Positions 11,427-23,866 are shown, numbered from the stretch's first letter. The stretch: DNA of 64,000 bases from Prorocentrum cordatum (GCA_963575745.1 CAUYUJ010019948.1:40001-104000), one strand, 5' to 3'. Program-made: numbers and translations. Notes: a model not told the origin generated them from the sequence alone.

Positions 11427-12553
11427 TAGACATTAGGGCCGCCCTGCAAGGGCATGGCGACCGGCGAAACGTCGGAAGTCAGTTGAACAGGAGACGAAGG
11501 ATGCATCGAGGGGACTGGTTGCTCCGCCGGGCAAAATCAGAATAGCCGAGATTCAAATGTCGCTTGCAACTCTGCTGTCCCATTAATCAATCTAACCGCT
11601 CCCGCGTGCATGGGGCCTCCGGGTCAATGGTCACGTCGGTCACGTCTCCCTTCATCTCAGAATGGGTCGATCAGGATCTCCAAGGTCAGTGGCGCGATGG
11701 GCAGCAAATCCCCATCCATATTTCGGACGGTCGCGCCTCCGGCGCCGGCTGCCCACCGAGTGCTGCTTGGAGGGGCCGCCCGTGAGTGCAAGCATTGCTT
11801 CGCCCACTCTGCGCTCGCGATGATGGCGTAGCTGTCCTGGTTGCGGTCGGCGACCGCGTCGAAAGATCGCCGCCCTATGGGCTTATGATGGTTATGTCCT
11901 CCTCTGGGCCTTCAAAACAAGATATGTAGGAAAATTATATTTTGATGGTTTTTTTATAAAAAAAACATCCTTAAAACACATGGTGTTTTGATGCATCTTG
12001 GTTTTCGCAAACATGGTGATTCTCAGTGCCGCCAGTCGCGCGCGTGGAGTTGCATGACTGATTCGTTGTGTATTTCGCAAAGCGCATCCGCAAGTCTCTC
12101 GATTTGAAACCTACAAGCGTTTCGCATGCCCAATAGTCGGCGGCAAGGAGCCACGGAAATGACGATTACCGCAGCGGTGGGGCCACTCGGCATCTTCGAC
12201 AGAGTTACGAAACGATTCACAGAGGCGTCGGCCCATCGAGCGGGCCAGGGGCACGGGCGACGGTGCGAATCGGAGGGCAAACGTTGAGCTAGAGTTAGTT
12301 GGGCCAGAGCTGTGATGAGAGTGATGTCAAGGTGCAGTTTTGAATTGTTTCCAGAGGGTCTTTGGATATGCCCCAAACAGTGCTTGCACCTAATGATATT
12401 GGATTCACGTTTGGGTGCCCGCGCGCTTGTATACTGCGCTCCGCTCAGTGATGCTGGCCATGCAAGGCGCGAAGCGCTGAAGAGATATCGCCGCCAGCGG
12501 AAGTAAATGCCCCGAACGCTCCCAAAAGGTCACACCAAGCCTGCGGCCTGCCA
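11427..12553. other. No clear gene; weak minus-strand remnants
   Basis: Short open frames only. On the minus strand 12023-12376 reads as a plausible peptide without a recognisable domain. 12405-12555 may continue the degraded coding block upstream of it. An A/T-rich patch lies at 11925-11975. I see no repeats or RNA genes. Confidence 0.35.
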
Positions 12554-12990
12554 CTAAGGAGGAGGAGGAGGAGGGTGAGGAGGAGGAGGAGGAGGAGGAG
12601 GAGGAGGAGGCCGACGACGACGGCGACGAGGAGGAGGAGGAGGAGGAGGAGGCGGAGGGAGGAGGAGAAACGAAGGAAAAGGAGGAGGGGGGGGGGGGAG
12701 GCGGAGGGGGTTTAGCAAAGAGGGGAGTTGGCAAAGGGGTGAAGGTTACCCAGGCCCCCGACGCACTTCCCAGGACCCCCGACGCACGCACTCCTTTCCT
12801 ACTCCTCCTCCTCCTCCGCCTCCTCCTCCTCCTCGTCCTCGTCCTCGTCCTCGTCCTCTTCCTCCTTGTTCTCCTCGTCCTCCTCCTCCTCGTCCTCTTC
12901 CTCGTCCTCCTCCTCCTCTTCCTCCTCGTTCTCCTCCTCCTCCTCCTCCTCATCCTCCTTCTCCCCCTCCGCCCCCTCCCTTTCCTCCGC
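12554..12990. repeat. (GAG)n and (CTC)n microsatellites
   Basis: A purine-rich (GAG/GAC)n block at about 12554-12712 is followed, after ~90 bp, by a pyrimidine-rich (CTC/GTC)n block at about 12800-12975. The two are arranged as a large imperfect inverted pair. They sit at the 3' side of the minus-strand coding remnant at 13010-14261 and may lie in an intron of it. Glu-, Arg- or Leu-rich frames here are artefacts. Confidence 0.85.
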
Positions 12991-13009
12991 TCTCTCATCG
13001 CTCGCTGCG

Positions 13010-14261
13010 CGTCGCGAGCGCCCCTCGCGCACCATGTGCCCTGGCGCGGGCCGCCAGCGCGGCGCGAGGGGGCGTCGAGATCGCCCCAACACGGACTCGA
13101 CCTTCTTGAAGACGATGCTGTGGAGCACGTCGATCATCTTGAGCACCTTGCAGCGTTTCTTGATGTCCCCGTCGAGCTTCAGCATGGCATCGTACAAGAG
13201 CGTGCTGTCAGTGATGGTGTCGAGGCTCTTGATGACACCAACGTTCAGCTCCGTCGCTTAAGCCCAGTCCAATGCCAGCTGGACGCTGCGCTTGTAGTCG
13301 GAGCTCGGCGGGTCGAGGTGGAGGGCCTCGAGAATCGAGTTGTAGTCGTCGAAGGCCACTTGGATCCTCCGTCACCCGTCCTCCTCCTCCTCCTCCTCCT
13401 CCTCCTACTACTCCTCGTCCTTCTCCTCCTCCTCCTCGTTCTCCTCCTCGCCGTCGTCGTCGGAGTCGTCGTCGCAGTCGCCTTCTCCAGCTGGGTTGCC
13501 ATGTTCATCATGGCGTCCAGGTCCACGGACTCGGAGTTCACGAGGTGCGTCACGCCGTGCTTGATAACCGAGTTGAGGGTCTTGCCTTTGAAGTTCTCGT
13601 GCCAGTGCAAGCCGTTCGCGCCCCCTTTGTTGACCTTGCTGAGAGCAACACGGGCGTCGTCCACAATCGCCCTCTTGGACTCTGCGATGCGCTTCGAAAC
13701 CTTGTCCAAGTCATCCGTCACGGCGGCCACCTTCGCATTGGGCGCATCCCATGGGGCCCAGTGCTGCTTAGAAGCGTCCTTGATTGATTCTGCAAGGTCG
13801 CTCACAGCCATGGCAGGGCCCTTGAGGCTGGAGATGCGGCGAAAAGCTTGGTCGCGGAGCGCCTTCTCCTCCATGGAGTTGCCGAGCTTATCGAACGCGT
13901 CGGCAGCGATGAGCATGGCGCGGTACTCGCACAAGAACTGCGCGGCTTTCTTAGATATATTCACGTCGCCTGGCTTCAGGTGCCCTGCGATGAAAGTCAA
14001 GGACGTCTCATCCGCGACGTAGTCAGCATTACCATCCACTCAGTTCTGGAAGACGATGGCCGACCATGTCCAGCACAAATGATTCAACGACAACTCCAGC
14101 TCAGCGTCCCCAGGCTTGCTCGCACTGCTCTTCAGCGCACCTTCCAGGCGGGCTCGCGCGCCCAGTGCCACCTCCTTATCCCTCGTGATGCTGGCGGTCA
14201 CCTCACTGATGATACCACCGAAGGCCCCAGTGGCCGCGACCGGATGTGTGACCGCGCTCAT
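13010..14261 (-). pseudogene. Unrecognised helical protein, broken frame
   Basis: Reading from 14200 down, one frame gives a mostly helical protein with segments such as LAESIKDASKQHWAPWD and ADAFDKLGNSMEEKAL. The frame is continuous across an in-frame TGA at 14040-14042. The coding signal stops at a GAG microsatellite (13378-13500) and resumes in another frame with VAFDDYNSILEALHLDPP. It then crosses an in-frame TAA near 13257-13259 and ends with KMIDVLHSIVFKKVESVLG. The microsatellite may be an intron, but two in-frame stops favour a pseudogene. No named family is recognised. The upstream end merges into the 90-bp satellite at about 14210. Confidence 0.5.
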
Positions 14262-17200
14262 TTGGGCACACCCTCACACGTTTCGTGGCCACATATGGAG
14301 CTCCACAGAAGGCCCCCAATGGCCGCGACCGCATGTGTGACCGCGCACTGTTTGGCACACATCCCACACGCCGCGTGGCAGAATCGGCAGCTCCACCGAA
14401 TGCACCAGTTGCCGCGACCGCATGTGTGGCCGCGCATGTTTTGGTACACCTCCCGGACGCTTCTTAGCCCCATAGGAACTCCACCGACAGCCCTAGTAGC
14501 TGCCACCGCATGTGTGACCGCGCGCATTTTGGTACACCCTCACTCGTTTGTCGGCCCCACACGGAGCTCCACCGAAGGCCCCAGTGGCCACGACCGCAGG
14601 CGTGGCCGCGTTCATTTTGGCGCCCCCTCACACGTTTCGTGGCCCCCCATGAGCTCCACCGAAGGCCCCCGTGGCCGCCGCCGCATGTGTGACCGCGCTG
14701 AGTTAGCATACCCTGACACGTACCGTGACCGCAGAGGTAGCTCCGCCGACGGCCCCAGTGGCCGTGACCGCATGCTGCGTGGCCGCACACGTTTTGGCAC
14801 GCCCCGCACGCTTCGTGGCTGCATAGGAAGCTCCACTGGAAGCCCCAGTGGCCGCGACCGCCTGGGCAACCACAACGTTGGCACACCCCCCGCGCACGCT
14901 TCGGAGCCCTGTAGGGGGCCCAACAGAAGGCCACAATGGCCGCGACCGCATGCGTGACCGCGCGCATGTTGGCACACCCCTCACACGTTTTATTGCCCCA
15001 CAGGCTGGTCCACCGAAGGCCCCAGTGGCCGCGACCGCATGTGTGACAGCGCACAGTTTGGCACACCCCTCACACGTTTCGTGGCCCCATGGGGAGCTCA
15101 GCCGAATGCACGAATTGCCGCGACCGCATGCATGGCCGCGCTCACTTTGGCACACCCGCACACGTTTCGCTGCCCCACAAGGAGCTGCGCAAAAGATCCC
15201 ACAGGCCGCGGCCGCATGTGTAACCGCGCACATTCGGGCGCACTCCTCGCCCGTTTAGCGGCACCGCAGGGAGCTCCGCCGAACGCCCCAGCGGCCGCGA
15301 CCGCAGGCGTGATTGTGTCATTCTGGCACACACACACACACCACACGCTTCGTGGCCACGCAGGGACATCCACCGAAGGCCCCAGTGGCCGTGACCGCAT
15401 GCGTGACCGCGCACAATTTGGGACAGCCGTCGCGCGCTTCGCGGCCCCAGGATGAGCTCTACGGAAGGCTTTAGAAGCCGCGATTGCATGTTTGACCGCG
15501 CGCATTATCGCGCACCCCTCACACGTTTCGTGGCCCCATATGGAACCCCACCGAAGGCCGCAGTGGCCGCGACCGCATGTGTGACAGCGCACATGTGGGC
15601 ACATCCTTCGTACGTTTCGTTGCCATAGAGTTCCGCCGACGGCCACAGTGGCCGTGCCCGCATGTCTGACCGCGCCCAGTCTGACATACCCTGCGCACGC
15701 TTCATGGCCCCATGGTGAGCTTCGCCGAAGGCCTTGGTAGCCGCAACCGCATGTGCGACCGCGTAATTTTACGCACGCCCCTCACACGTTTCGCGGCCCC
15801 ATGGGGGACCCAACGAATGCCACAGCGGCCGCGCTCGCATGCGTGACCGCTGCCATTTGGGCACAACCTTCACACGCTTCGTGACAAAATAAGGAGCTCC
15901 ACCGAATGCCCCAGTGGCAGCGATCGCATGTGCGACCGCGCCCATTTTGGTACGCCCCTCATCGCTTCCTGGTCCCAAAATGAGCTCCACGGGAGGCCCC
16001 AGTGGCAGCGACCGCATGTGTTTCCGCGCAACTTGTGGCGCGCCCTTCACAAGTTGCGTGGCCACATGGGGGGGCTCCACCGAAGGCCCTAGTGGCAACA
16101 ACCGCATGTGTGACCGCGCCAAAATTAGCACACACACACACACACACACCCCTCACACGGTCCGTGGCAACATACGAAGTTCTACAGAAGGCCCTAATGG
16201 CCGCGACCGCATGTGTGACCGCACACATGTTTGCACACCCCTCACGCGTTCCGTGGCCCCAGAGGTTGTTCCACCGAAGGCGCCAATGGCCGCGACCGCC
16301 TGTGTGGCCGCACTTTTTTTGACACACGCCCCTCACATGCTTCGCGGCCCCATGTGGAGCCCATTGGAGGCCCCAATGGCCGCGACCGCGTGTGTGACCG
16401 CGACAATTCTGACACGCCCCTCACACGCTTCGCGGGCCCCATAGGGGGGGGGTCCACCGACGGCGCCAATGGCAGCGGCCGCATGTGTGACCGCGCTCAT
16501 GTAGGCACACACTCACACGCTTCTTGGCACCATATGGAGCTCCACCGACGGCACTAGTTGCCGCAACCGCATGTGTGACTGCGCCCCTTTTGGCACATTC
16601 CTCACGCAGTTCGCGGCCCCATACAGAGCCCCACCGAAGACCCCAGCGGCTGCGACCGCATGTGTACCACGCCCAAGTTGGCACATTTTTCACAAGTTCC
16701 GTTGCCCAAGTGGGAGCCCCATCGAACGCCCAAGTGGCAGCGTTCGCATGTGTGATCACGTTCATGTTGGTACACTCCTCACACGTTTCGCGGCCCCATG
16801 AGGAACCCCACTTGGGGCCCCAATGGCAGCGACCGCATGTGCGCCCGCGCCCAGCTTGGCACACCCACCACGCGTTTCGCGGCCACATAAGGGGGCTCCA
16901 ACGAACGCGCCCATGGCAGCGGCCGCATGTGTGACCGCGCCCATTGCGACACATCCTTCACATGCTTCGTTGCCAAATTTGAGCTGCACCGAAGGCCTTC
17001 GCGGACGCAATCGCAAGTGTGACCGCGCTCATGTTGTCGCACACATCACACGCTCCGTGGCCCCATAAGGGGGTCCACCGAATGCTGTCGTGGCCGCAGC
17101 CGCATGCGTGACCGCGCCAATTTACGCCCCTCACACGTTTCGCTGACCCACAAAGAGCCCCACCGAAAGCCAGTGGCCGCGTTCGCACGTGTGCACGCGC

Positions 17201-18320
17201 ACAGTTTGGCACACCCCCCACGTTCCATGGCCCCACAATTAGCTCGACCGAATGCCCCAGCGGCAGCGACCGCATGTGTGACCGCCCCCATGTTGGCGCA
17301 CCACTCGCACGTTTCGCGGCCGCATATGGAGCAATGCCCCAGTGGAAGCGCTCGCATGTGTGACCGCGGTCGTTTGGACAACACTCACGCGCCTCGTTGC
17401 CCCGTAGTGGGGCCCACCGAGCCCCCAATGGCAACGGCCGCAGGTGTGACCGCGGCAATTTTGGCACACCCCTCACACCCGTCGTGTACCCACATAGGGC
17501 TCCACCGATGGCCCCAGTGGCAGCGACCGCATGCGTGTTTTCGCACACGTTGGTTCACCCCACACGCCTCCTGGCCCAATGAGGAGCTCCACCGAAGGCC
17601 CCAGCGGCCGCGACTGTATGCGTGACCACTCCCATTTTGCCACACCCCTCGCACGCTTTCACGCCCCATAGGGAGCTCCACCGAAGGCCCCAGTGGCCAC
17701 GACCGCATGTGTGACCGCGCCTATGTTGGCACACCCCGCACACGCTTCGCGGCACCATAAGGAGCTCCAGCGAAGGCCCCAGTGGCCGCGACCGCATGTG
17801 AGACCGCCCACATTGCTGCACACTCCCCGCCCGTTTCGTGGCACCAAACGTAGCTACCGATGGTCCCAGTGGCAGTGGCCGCATGTGTGACCACACTCTG
17901 TTTGGAACACCCCTCTCAACCGTCTCGTGCCCCCTTAGACGCTCCACCGAAGGCCCAAGTGACCGCGACCGCACGCGTGGGCGCGCTCAAATTTGGCAAT
18001 CCCCTCACGCGTTCCGCGGCCCCACGGGGAGCTCCACCAGATGTCCGACTGGTCGCGACCGCATGTGCGACCGCGCCACTTTAGGCACATCCCTCACACG
18101 CTTCGTGGCCCCATCGGGAGCCCCACCGAATGCGGCAGCGGCAGCAACCGCAAGTGTAACCGCGCACACGTGGCACACCCCTCGCACGTTTCGAGGCCTC
18201 ATAGGGAGGTCCACCGAAGGCACCAGTGGCCACGACCGCATGTGTGACCGCGCCTATTTTGGCACACCCCTCACACGCTTCGTGGCACCATATGGGTTTC
18301 CACCGAACGTCTCAGGGCCC
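14210..18320. repeat. 90-bp satellite array (family B), first block
   Basis: Roughly 45 tandem units of ~90 bp, diverged from one another. Consensus features are the core TTTCGTGGCCCCATAGGGAG and CTCCACCGAAGGCCC, then an insert GTGGCCGCGACCGCATGTGT and TTTTGGCACACCCCTCACAC. (CA)n expansions interrupt a few units (near 15328-15342 and 16130-16150). Long open frames on both strands over this array encode only degenerate repeats and are rejected as genes. Confidence 0.9.
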
Positions 18321-18715
18321 CCTGGAAACCCGAAGTAACAGCGGAGGAAGTTGCGAACGGGAACGTCGCTGTTCGTAGGGGGTGCTTGCGGCGTCGAGGC
18401 GCAAGCACTGAAACACAAAAACAAAGAAGTATGGTAATGCAGGGTTCGTTGTGGACCCTACCGAGTCATTATATGAAGGGAGCATCTCCTCCCTCCTTCA
18501 ATCCCCCCCCCCCCCCCTTCCTCCTCTCCCCCGCCAATCCCCCTCCCCCCCGAGGGGGGAGGAGGCGGAGGGATGAGGCGAACAGGCGAGGAGGAGGAGG
18601 AGGAGGAGGAGGGGGCGGAGGAGGCAGAGGAGGAGGAGGAAGAGGAGGCGGGGGAGGGGGGGGGAAGCGCGAGGGAGGAGGACGAGGAGAACATTGATGT
18701 GATGGTGTCAAGGTT
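18321..18715. repeat. Poly-C and (GAG)n microsatellite tract
   Basis: After the satellite and ~150 bp of unassigned sequence there is a C run (18508-18522), a C/T tract, and then (GAG/GGA)n at about 18585-18690. It lies at the 3' end of the minus-strand coding block at 18737-19626 and may mark an untranslated region or intron. Confidence 0.7.
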
Positions 18716-18736
18716 TTTGTTCCCTGGCAGTCCTGT

Positions 18737-19626
18737 TCAGCTGGAGCGGCGGTGCCGCGTGCTGCGTACCCAGTGGCGGAGCTGGTCTCTGACCTCGTCT
18801 GGCAAGCCCGACGTCGCGCCATCTGCGATTCCCTCAGAGGTCTGCCATGCGACGGCTGCTTCAACACTTGCTGCACACGTTTCTGCTGCCAATTGCTGTG
18901 CGAGTCTGTGCCGCTCTTCAGCAGCCCTGCGCGCCTCGAAGAGGTCGTCGCACTCCTCGGCACATGCCGCGATTTCGGCCGACACGTGCACCAGGTTGCC
19001 GCTGCGGTCGAGGAAGTCGATTCCGTGGACCCTGGGCTGGCGGAGCACGTCATGTCCACCGCCGCTCGGCCGAGGATCGGGCTTGCCACCAGAGCAGTCA
19101 GCAGAGCCAACACTGTCATCGCTGGCTTCGGAGCAAGCGCGACCGCTGTCGGTGGCGGTGGCACTCTCTGGCAGTTGGCGGCTGTCCTCATCGCTGTGGA
19201 TCGCGAGGGGCCGCCTGATGGGCGCGACCCCATCTGCCTGCTGCACCTCGCCGCGCGGCTCGGGAGGTCGGGAGGTCGGCCTTGGGGGAGCCGCACTGGG
19301 AGCAGGCTGAGTACACGACAGCGGAGGCCCGCCCTGAAACTTGGAAGTCGCCACGGGGTGCGGCGGTCTGCCCACGAGCAGGTGCGGAGGCGGCGGCGCA
19401 GCAGGCTGCGGTGGTCGCATGCGCACCCGCCCCTGGGGCGCGGTAGGGGGGCCCATGCCCTCGCGGGCCGAGACGGCGACAGGATTGAGAACGGAAGAGG
19501 GCCACCTATGGATGGATGCTGGCCCCGAACCGCCCCGAGATGGTTCAACACAGCCCCCACGACGGCTAAGACTGCCCAAGATCGACTCCGAGGCGGGGGC
19601 GCTGACCTCCGCTTCTTGGGTACATG
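18737..19626 (-). CDS. Unrecognised Pro-rich, helical protein (exon?)
   Basis: A minus-strand open frame whose N-terminal half is Pro/Arg-rich and low in complexity. Its C-terminal third looks like a folded helical segment (HGIDFLDRSGNLVHVSAEI, then ECDDLFEARRAAEERHRLAQ). The stop is at 18737-18739. No ATG is in a convincing place: the frame opens after a TGA near 19629 and the first usable start is TTG. This suggests that it is a downstream exon. The next coding block upstream on the same strand ends at about 19985, and the gap between them is a microsatellite. The two could be exons of one gene (inference). No domain is recognised. Confidence 0.45.
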
Positions 19627-19639
19627 TTGTTGATCACTT

Positions 19640-19978
19640 GCTGGTGTGTTTGATGGTGATGGTACTGCTGATGGTGATGATGGTGGTGGTGGTGCTGGTA
19701 GTGATCGTGGTACTGATGGTGGTGATGATGGTGGTGATGATGGTGGTGATGATCATGGTACTGATGGTGGTGATGATGATGACAATGGTATGTTGATCGT
19801 GGTGATGTTGATGATTGTGATGAAGATCATCACCACCACCAACATCATCATCATCATCCCCCCTCCTCCTCCTCCTCATTATCCGCCATTCCTCCTCCTC
19901 CCCATCTCCCTCCCCTCCTCCTCCTCATCATCACCCCCCTCCTCCTCCTCCTCCTCCTCCTCCTCTTCATCGCCATTC
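19640..19978. repeat. (GATGGT)n, (CATCAC)n and (CTC)n microsatellites
   Basis: A GGTGATGATGGT-type tract at about 19650-19790, a short CAT/CAC tract near 19829-19857, then (CTC)n at 19862-19975. The block separates two minus-strand coding blocks and is a candidate intron. The poly-Glu tail that it adds to the upstream frame is probably not translated. Confidence 0.8.
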
Positions 19979-19984
19979 CTTTTC

Positions 19985-21588
19985 GGATTATCCTGAAGCT
20001 TGGGCTGTTCGGAGGGGCACAGGCCGATGTCGCTCTGCGACGTGGCCGCCGACGCAGTCTCGAAAGCCTTCGCCCTCTTCCTCAGGAGGCGCTTGGTCAT
20101 GAAGTCCTGCATGCGGAACGGGTACCTCACCTTGTGCTTCTTCAGCGTCGCGTGGTGCGCCGCCTCGCCCCTGTTGTCGAGCTGGTTCACTGCGCTGGCC
20201 TTGACCTTCCAGCAGATGTCTACGAGGGTCATGTGATCACGAAGCATGCTCCACACGCCGCTGAGCTCCTTCTTATTCGCCAACTTGCCCAAGCAGTCGT
20301 TGCCTTCGGACCTCTCCTTGCCGAGGGACTTCTCGTCAAGGATGTCTGTCAGATTGTTTTCCTGGATCCAGTAGAAGGCCTTATATTTTGACTCTTTGGG
20401 GCAATACGCCCACTTCTTCGCGCTGCCCGCGGCCGCCGAGGCCGCATCGTCCAGGTTGGCGCTCGGTGCCCGTTTAGTGGCTGACCCGCCAGGTCGGCTA
20501 CATGGGGAAGGCGAGCACTGAAGGGGGGTCGTCGAGCGAGCAGCTGACTCGAAGTTGAACGGAACCACGAGGCCACGCACGGCGCCGAGGCTGTCGGCAG
20601 GGATGCCGAAGGCCCTCGGAACCGTAGCATCAGCCGAACCACGACCTCCAGAACCACTCGCAGTGGACCCAGCAGGCGCCCCAGTGACGGTCGACCGCCA
20701 GTCGTCAGCATCACCTCCCATGTCATCGTCGTCATCTCCTGCTGGGGTGCCTTTCTTGGGCGCCTTGCTGAACCTCACCATCTCGGCCTCCGAGTAGCAG
20801 TCCAGGGGCTTCCTCTTGCGCAGCTCGCCCTGCTTGCCCTTGATCTGCGAGACGCGGGTGGTGGTGCCGAGGAGCTGTTTGTGGCCAATGGCGTCGCACC
20901 GCTCAGCTGTCCACATCTGCCACTGGAGAAAGCCTTGAGACTGAAAAGGCGCCGAGCGCTGGTCCGCGTGCGAGATCTCTAGTTCCGTGGCCGAGCCGAG
21001 AGACACCTTCACCCTGCGGTATGCAGCAGTCTCATGGCACGGAAGGTCTATCATGATGGCATAGCACTGCTCTGGGCGACCGTCGAGCGTCCACCCGTTG
21101 AAGGGCGCAACCTTGAAGGATCTCTTCTTCTTCTTCGACAGGTACTCCAGGTCAGCAGCGTTAAGACAGAGGCACTCAACATATATATCAGGAGAAGAAC
21201 CCAACGTGGAAGCAACTCTCTGATTGAAACCCGAGGGGTGATCCGACGACAGGTCGCGGGCGCGCTTCCACTGCTCTTTCAGGGTCGGGGATTCACGAAA
21301 GGCCAACGCAGCGCTGTCAACATCCTTGAAAATTCGACGCCCCCCGATCTCCCCGACGCAATCCTGGCATAGAAGGCCAATGCCACCCTCTGAGTTGGCG
21401 CCGAAAGGCTTCTCCTTGAGATGGCGCCCCAAAACAAAACTCGCCCCCCCCTCGTCGCGTCGTCCTACTCCTCCTCCTCCAGCTCCTCCTTGGTCGTGGT
21501 CGTCGTCGTCGTCGTTATCGTCGTCGTCGTCCTCCTCCTCCTCCTCCTTCTCCCCCCCCTCACCCCCCCTCTTCCCCGCCCTCCTCAA
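19985..21588 (-). CDS. Unrecognised soluble protein with internal acidic linker
   Basis: The open frame runs from 21588 to 19879 (569 residues), but both ends lie in microsatellite: Glu/Asp-rich codons at 21470-21560 and poly-Glu at 19879-19975. The believable part is about 21420-19985. It has a pair of cysteines (CQDC) followed by FKDVDSAALAFRES, then Cys-Leu-Cys in DIYVECLCLNAADLEYL, an acidic Ser/Gly linker, and a basic C-terminal half with WIQENNLTDILDEKSLGK and FMTKRLLRKRAKAFE. The first start codon of the frame is TTG, so the true 5' exon is probably upstream. Codon choice is GC-rich throughout. I recognise no family. It may share a transcript with the block at 18737-19626. Confidence 0.5.
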
Positions 21589-21599
21589 GTCCCCCCTCC

Positions 21600-22095
21600 G
21601 ACCGCCCGAAGCGGGGCCCTGGAGGCCGGTAGACCACCGCCCCGCCCACCCACTCTACTTGACGGGGGGGGGGTTAACATGCGGAGAAAGAAAACTCGAG
21701 AGCCACGGGGGTAGACGCACAAACGGGCCCCCAACAAGTTCTATGGGAATGCCCAGATCGTGGAAAGGACGTCGCACCCGCAGCAGACCATCGCGCGGCC
21801 GCGAGCCTGGGGCGGCGCCGCCGCCGCCACTAGCTGCCCCTGTGGTGGCAGCCCGTTCTGGTCGGCAAGGGCGGCGAGCGCGGCGGTAGTCAATGCCATC
21901 GCGCACAAAAAAGACTGACCTTGGAAGTCCTGTATCCTGTTGAACAAAAAACCCGAGTCCAAGTGTGCCACTGAAGAGCCTATACAGCCCGACGTCGGAA
22001 GTCGGGAGGTACACTGTCAATGCCGGTAGGCGCAAGGTACATCGAAACACATTCAGATCGCAGGGCAACGGCAACGCCTTGACTGGGGAACCCCC
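21600..22095. other. No supported gene
   Basis: A minus-strand frame is open but has no recognisable motif, and on its 5' side it merges with the CCAAGACGGC repeat. C and G runs occur at 21548-21572 and 21664-21671. Confidence 0.35.
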
Positions 22096-22099
22096 CAAT

Positions 22100-22325
22100 C
22101 CGATGCCCCAAGACAAGACGGCACCCCCAAGACACCCCCCTCCCAAGATGGCCCCCAAGATGCGCCACCAAGACGACCCCCAAGACAATAACCCCAAGAC
22201 GGCACCCCCAAGACGGCCACCAAGAGGCCTCCCAAGACGGCCCAAGACGACACCACCAAGACGACCACCCAGACGGCTCCACCAAGACGGCACCACCAAG
22301 ACGACACCCCCAAGACGGCAGAGTT
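22100..22325. repeat. CCAAGACGGC short-period repeat, copy 1
   Basis: Degenerate ~13-17-bp units of the form CCAAGACGGCACCCC. A second copy at 30300-30565 has the same irregular order of units (both contain AAGATGCGCCACCAAGACGA and CACCAAGAGGCCTC). They are therefore dispersed duplicates rather than independent expansions. Confidence 0.75.
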
Positions 22326-22329
22326 GGCG

Positions 22330-23045
22330 TCAAAAGGGCAACGGGGAGATGGACGGGGGAGAGGCGGGGATGACAATACTTCGTGTACTTCGGAAGCGTT
22401 TCAAAATATATGACATACGCACCATGCAGGAAATACACACCATATACTGCCTACGCACCATGAGCGCATGCCGCTCACACCAGCGCTGCAAATGCAACGC
22501 TACTACATAGTGCATCTGGTACTGCTCACACCTACTGCCTACTGCAAAGCGCTGCGACAACTAATTCGAGTATATGATGTGAGAGCATGTTGATCAACTG
22601 TGGCAGTGCGTTATTTACTCTGTACGTTAAGAGCCCTTATGTCCTGCGATAACGATTATGTATTGTGAACGTTTGAGTATGTACTGTGACACAGTGAGTT
22701 TGGGGTCCTGGGTGGAGGGTGGGCACAGTCACATAAGAAATAAGATCAACAAAGCAATGACGCACGAGTTCATTTCAGCGGACGTGGTAACCACACTGAA
22801 GAAGTACACCTCTGGAGGCTGGTGGCAGCCCCTGGTGTCTGACAGCCCGGCTCTCGCAGACAAACGAAACGTAGATCACGTCATAAAGTAACTCATGGAA
22901 TGACGTGCATCACGTACTGGCATAGACCGTTTATTTAGTCAAATGCATCACGGCATGAAATACATCAAGAGAGGAACAGTCAATGAATAATATCACCATA
23001 CTCGAGCGTATCACACCATAATCCAGTATATCACCATAGTTACGT
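22330..23045. other. No supported gene
   Basis: Less GC-rich sequence with short degenerate repeats (CGCACCATG... near 22420-22470; TATCACCATA... near 22988-23040). A plus-strand frame at 22658-22891 is 77 codons long with no recognisable motif. I do not call it. Confidence 0.4.
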
Positions 23046-23053
23046 AAGTGCCT

Positions 23054-23866
23054 TCAGTTGCGCGTCTGCGTCAGTTCGCCCAATAACTTCTCAGCATCCA
23101 CAAGCTGCTGACCACCGAAAGGATCATCTTCCACATCGCCGGATCTTTGGCGATGACCATCGGGCATGTGCGGGTCTGTCAGAAGCCGCTTTAGCATAGA
23201 AGAAGCGGGTCTGCCAGAAGGCTCAGAAGGCGCTTTGTCTGCGGCCTCAGGGGAATCGGCAAACTCGACTGGATCGGCAATTGAAGGCACGTGGGTATTG
23301 CCGACAGAGCTCGCGCCAGCGGAAGCGGCGTCGCCCTCCTCACCCACCGAGATCTGCGGACGCAGTCCATCAGCCACAGCCATGTCAACGCCCCTGGCGC
23401 TATCGAAGTCGAAGTCGTTGAAATCCAAATCGAACGGACATTCAAGAGCAGGCGCCTCCTGAGATGCAGCCTCAGCCTCAACAATACTCGGCGCAGCCTG
23501 AGAGACTGGTTGTTCCCCTTGTCCATGAGCTTCGCTGCGGCCAGCCGCTGATCCTGGAGCAGCCTCAGGTGGCGGAGGGGCCCAAGATGGCATAGCTGGA
23601 AATGGAGGACACGCCTCTGGGCCGACAGGGCTTTGAGCTTGAAGCATAATAGTGAGTGGCTTCTGACGTACACCAGCTGAAGAAGCGCTCCCCTGGCACT
23701 CAACTGGAAGAATAGTCACTGCGCCCGTTATACGGAGGTCGCCTTTGACTTGGCGCACCTCGCGCCCTCCACCGGGTGAGCAATTACGGGCAAGAACGTG
23801 ATTCAGGAGCAAGCGCCCTTCCACGGATACATTCTGCCCTCCAGATTGTGAACCACGTTGGGCCAT
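23054..23866 (-). CDS. Hypothetical acidic, Pro/Ala-rich protein
   Basis: An open frame of 271 codons from the ATG at 23864-23866 to a stop at 23054. The frame stays open upstream to 24061, but only with a TTG start and a less protein-like composition, so I choose the ATG. Features are a basic N-terminus, a Pro/Ala-rich linker, an acidic Phe/Asp stretch (FDLDFNDFDFDS) and a polar tail ending in LLGELTQTRN. The low-complexity composition suggests a disordered regulatory or linker protein. No enzymatic motif is seen. A 23-bp tandem repeat lies just upstream (24055-24238) where a promoter would be expected. Confidence 0.45.
   Translation of the reverse strand: MAQRGSQSGGQNVSVEGRLLLNHVLARNCSPGGGREVRQVKGDLRITGAVTILPVECQGSASSAGVRQKPLTIMLQAQSPVGPEACPPFPAMPSWAPPPPEAAPGSAAGRSEAHGQGEQPVSQAAPSIVEAEAASQEAPALECPFDLDFNDFDFDSARGVDMAVADGLRPQISVGEEGDAASAGASSVGNTHVPSIADPVEFADSPEAADKAPSEPSGRPASSMLKRLLTDPHMPDGHRQRSGDVEDDPFGGQQLVDAEKLLGELTQTRN

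Noticed and set aside
10376-18320. Dozens of overlapping open frames on both strands over the 77-bp and 90-bp satellites
   Set aside because: They follow the repeat unit, occur on both strands at once and encode only the unit in different frames.
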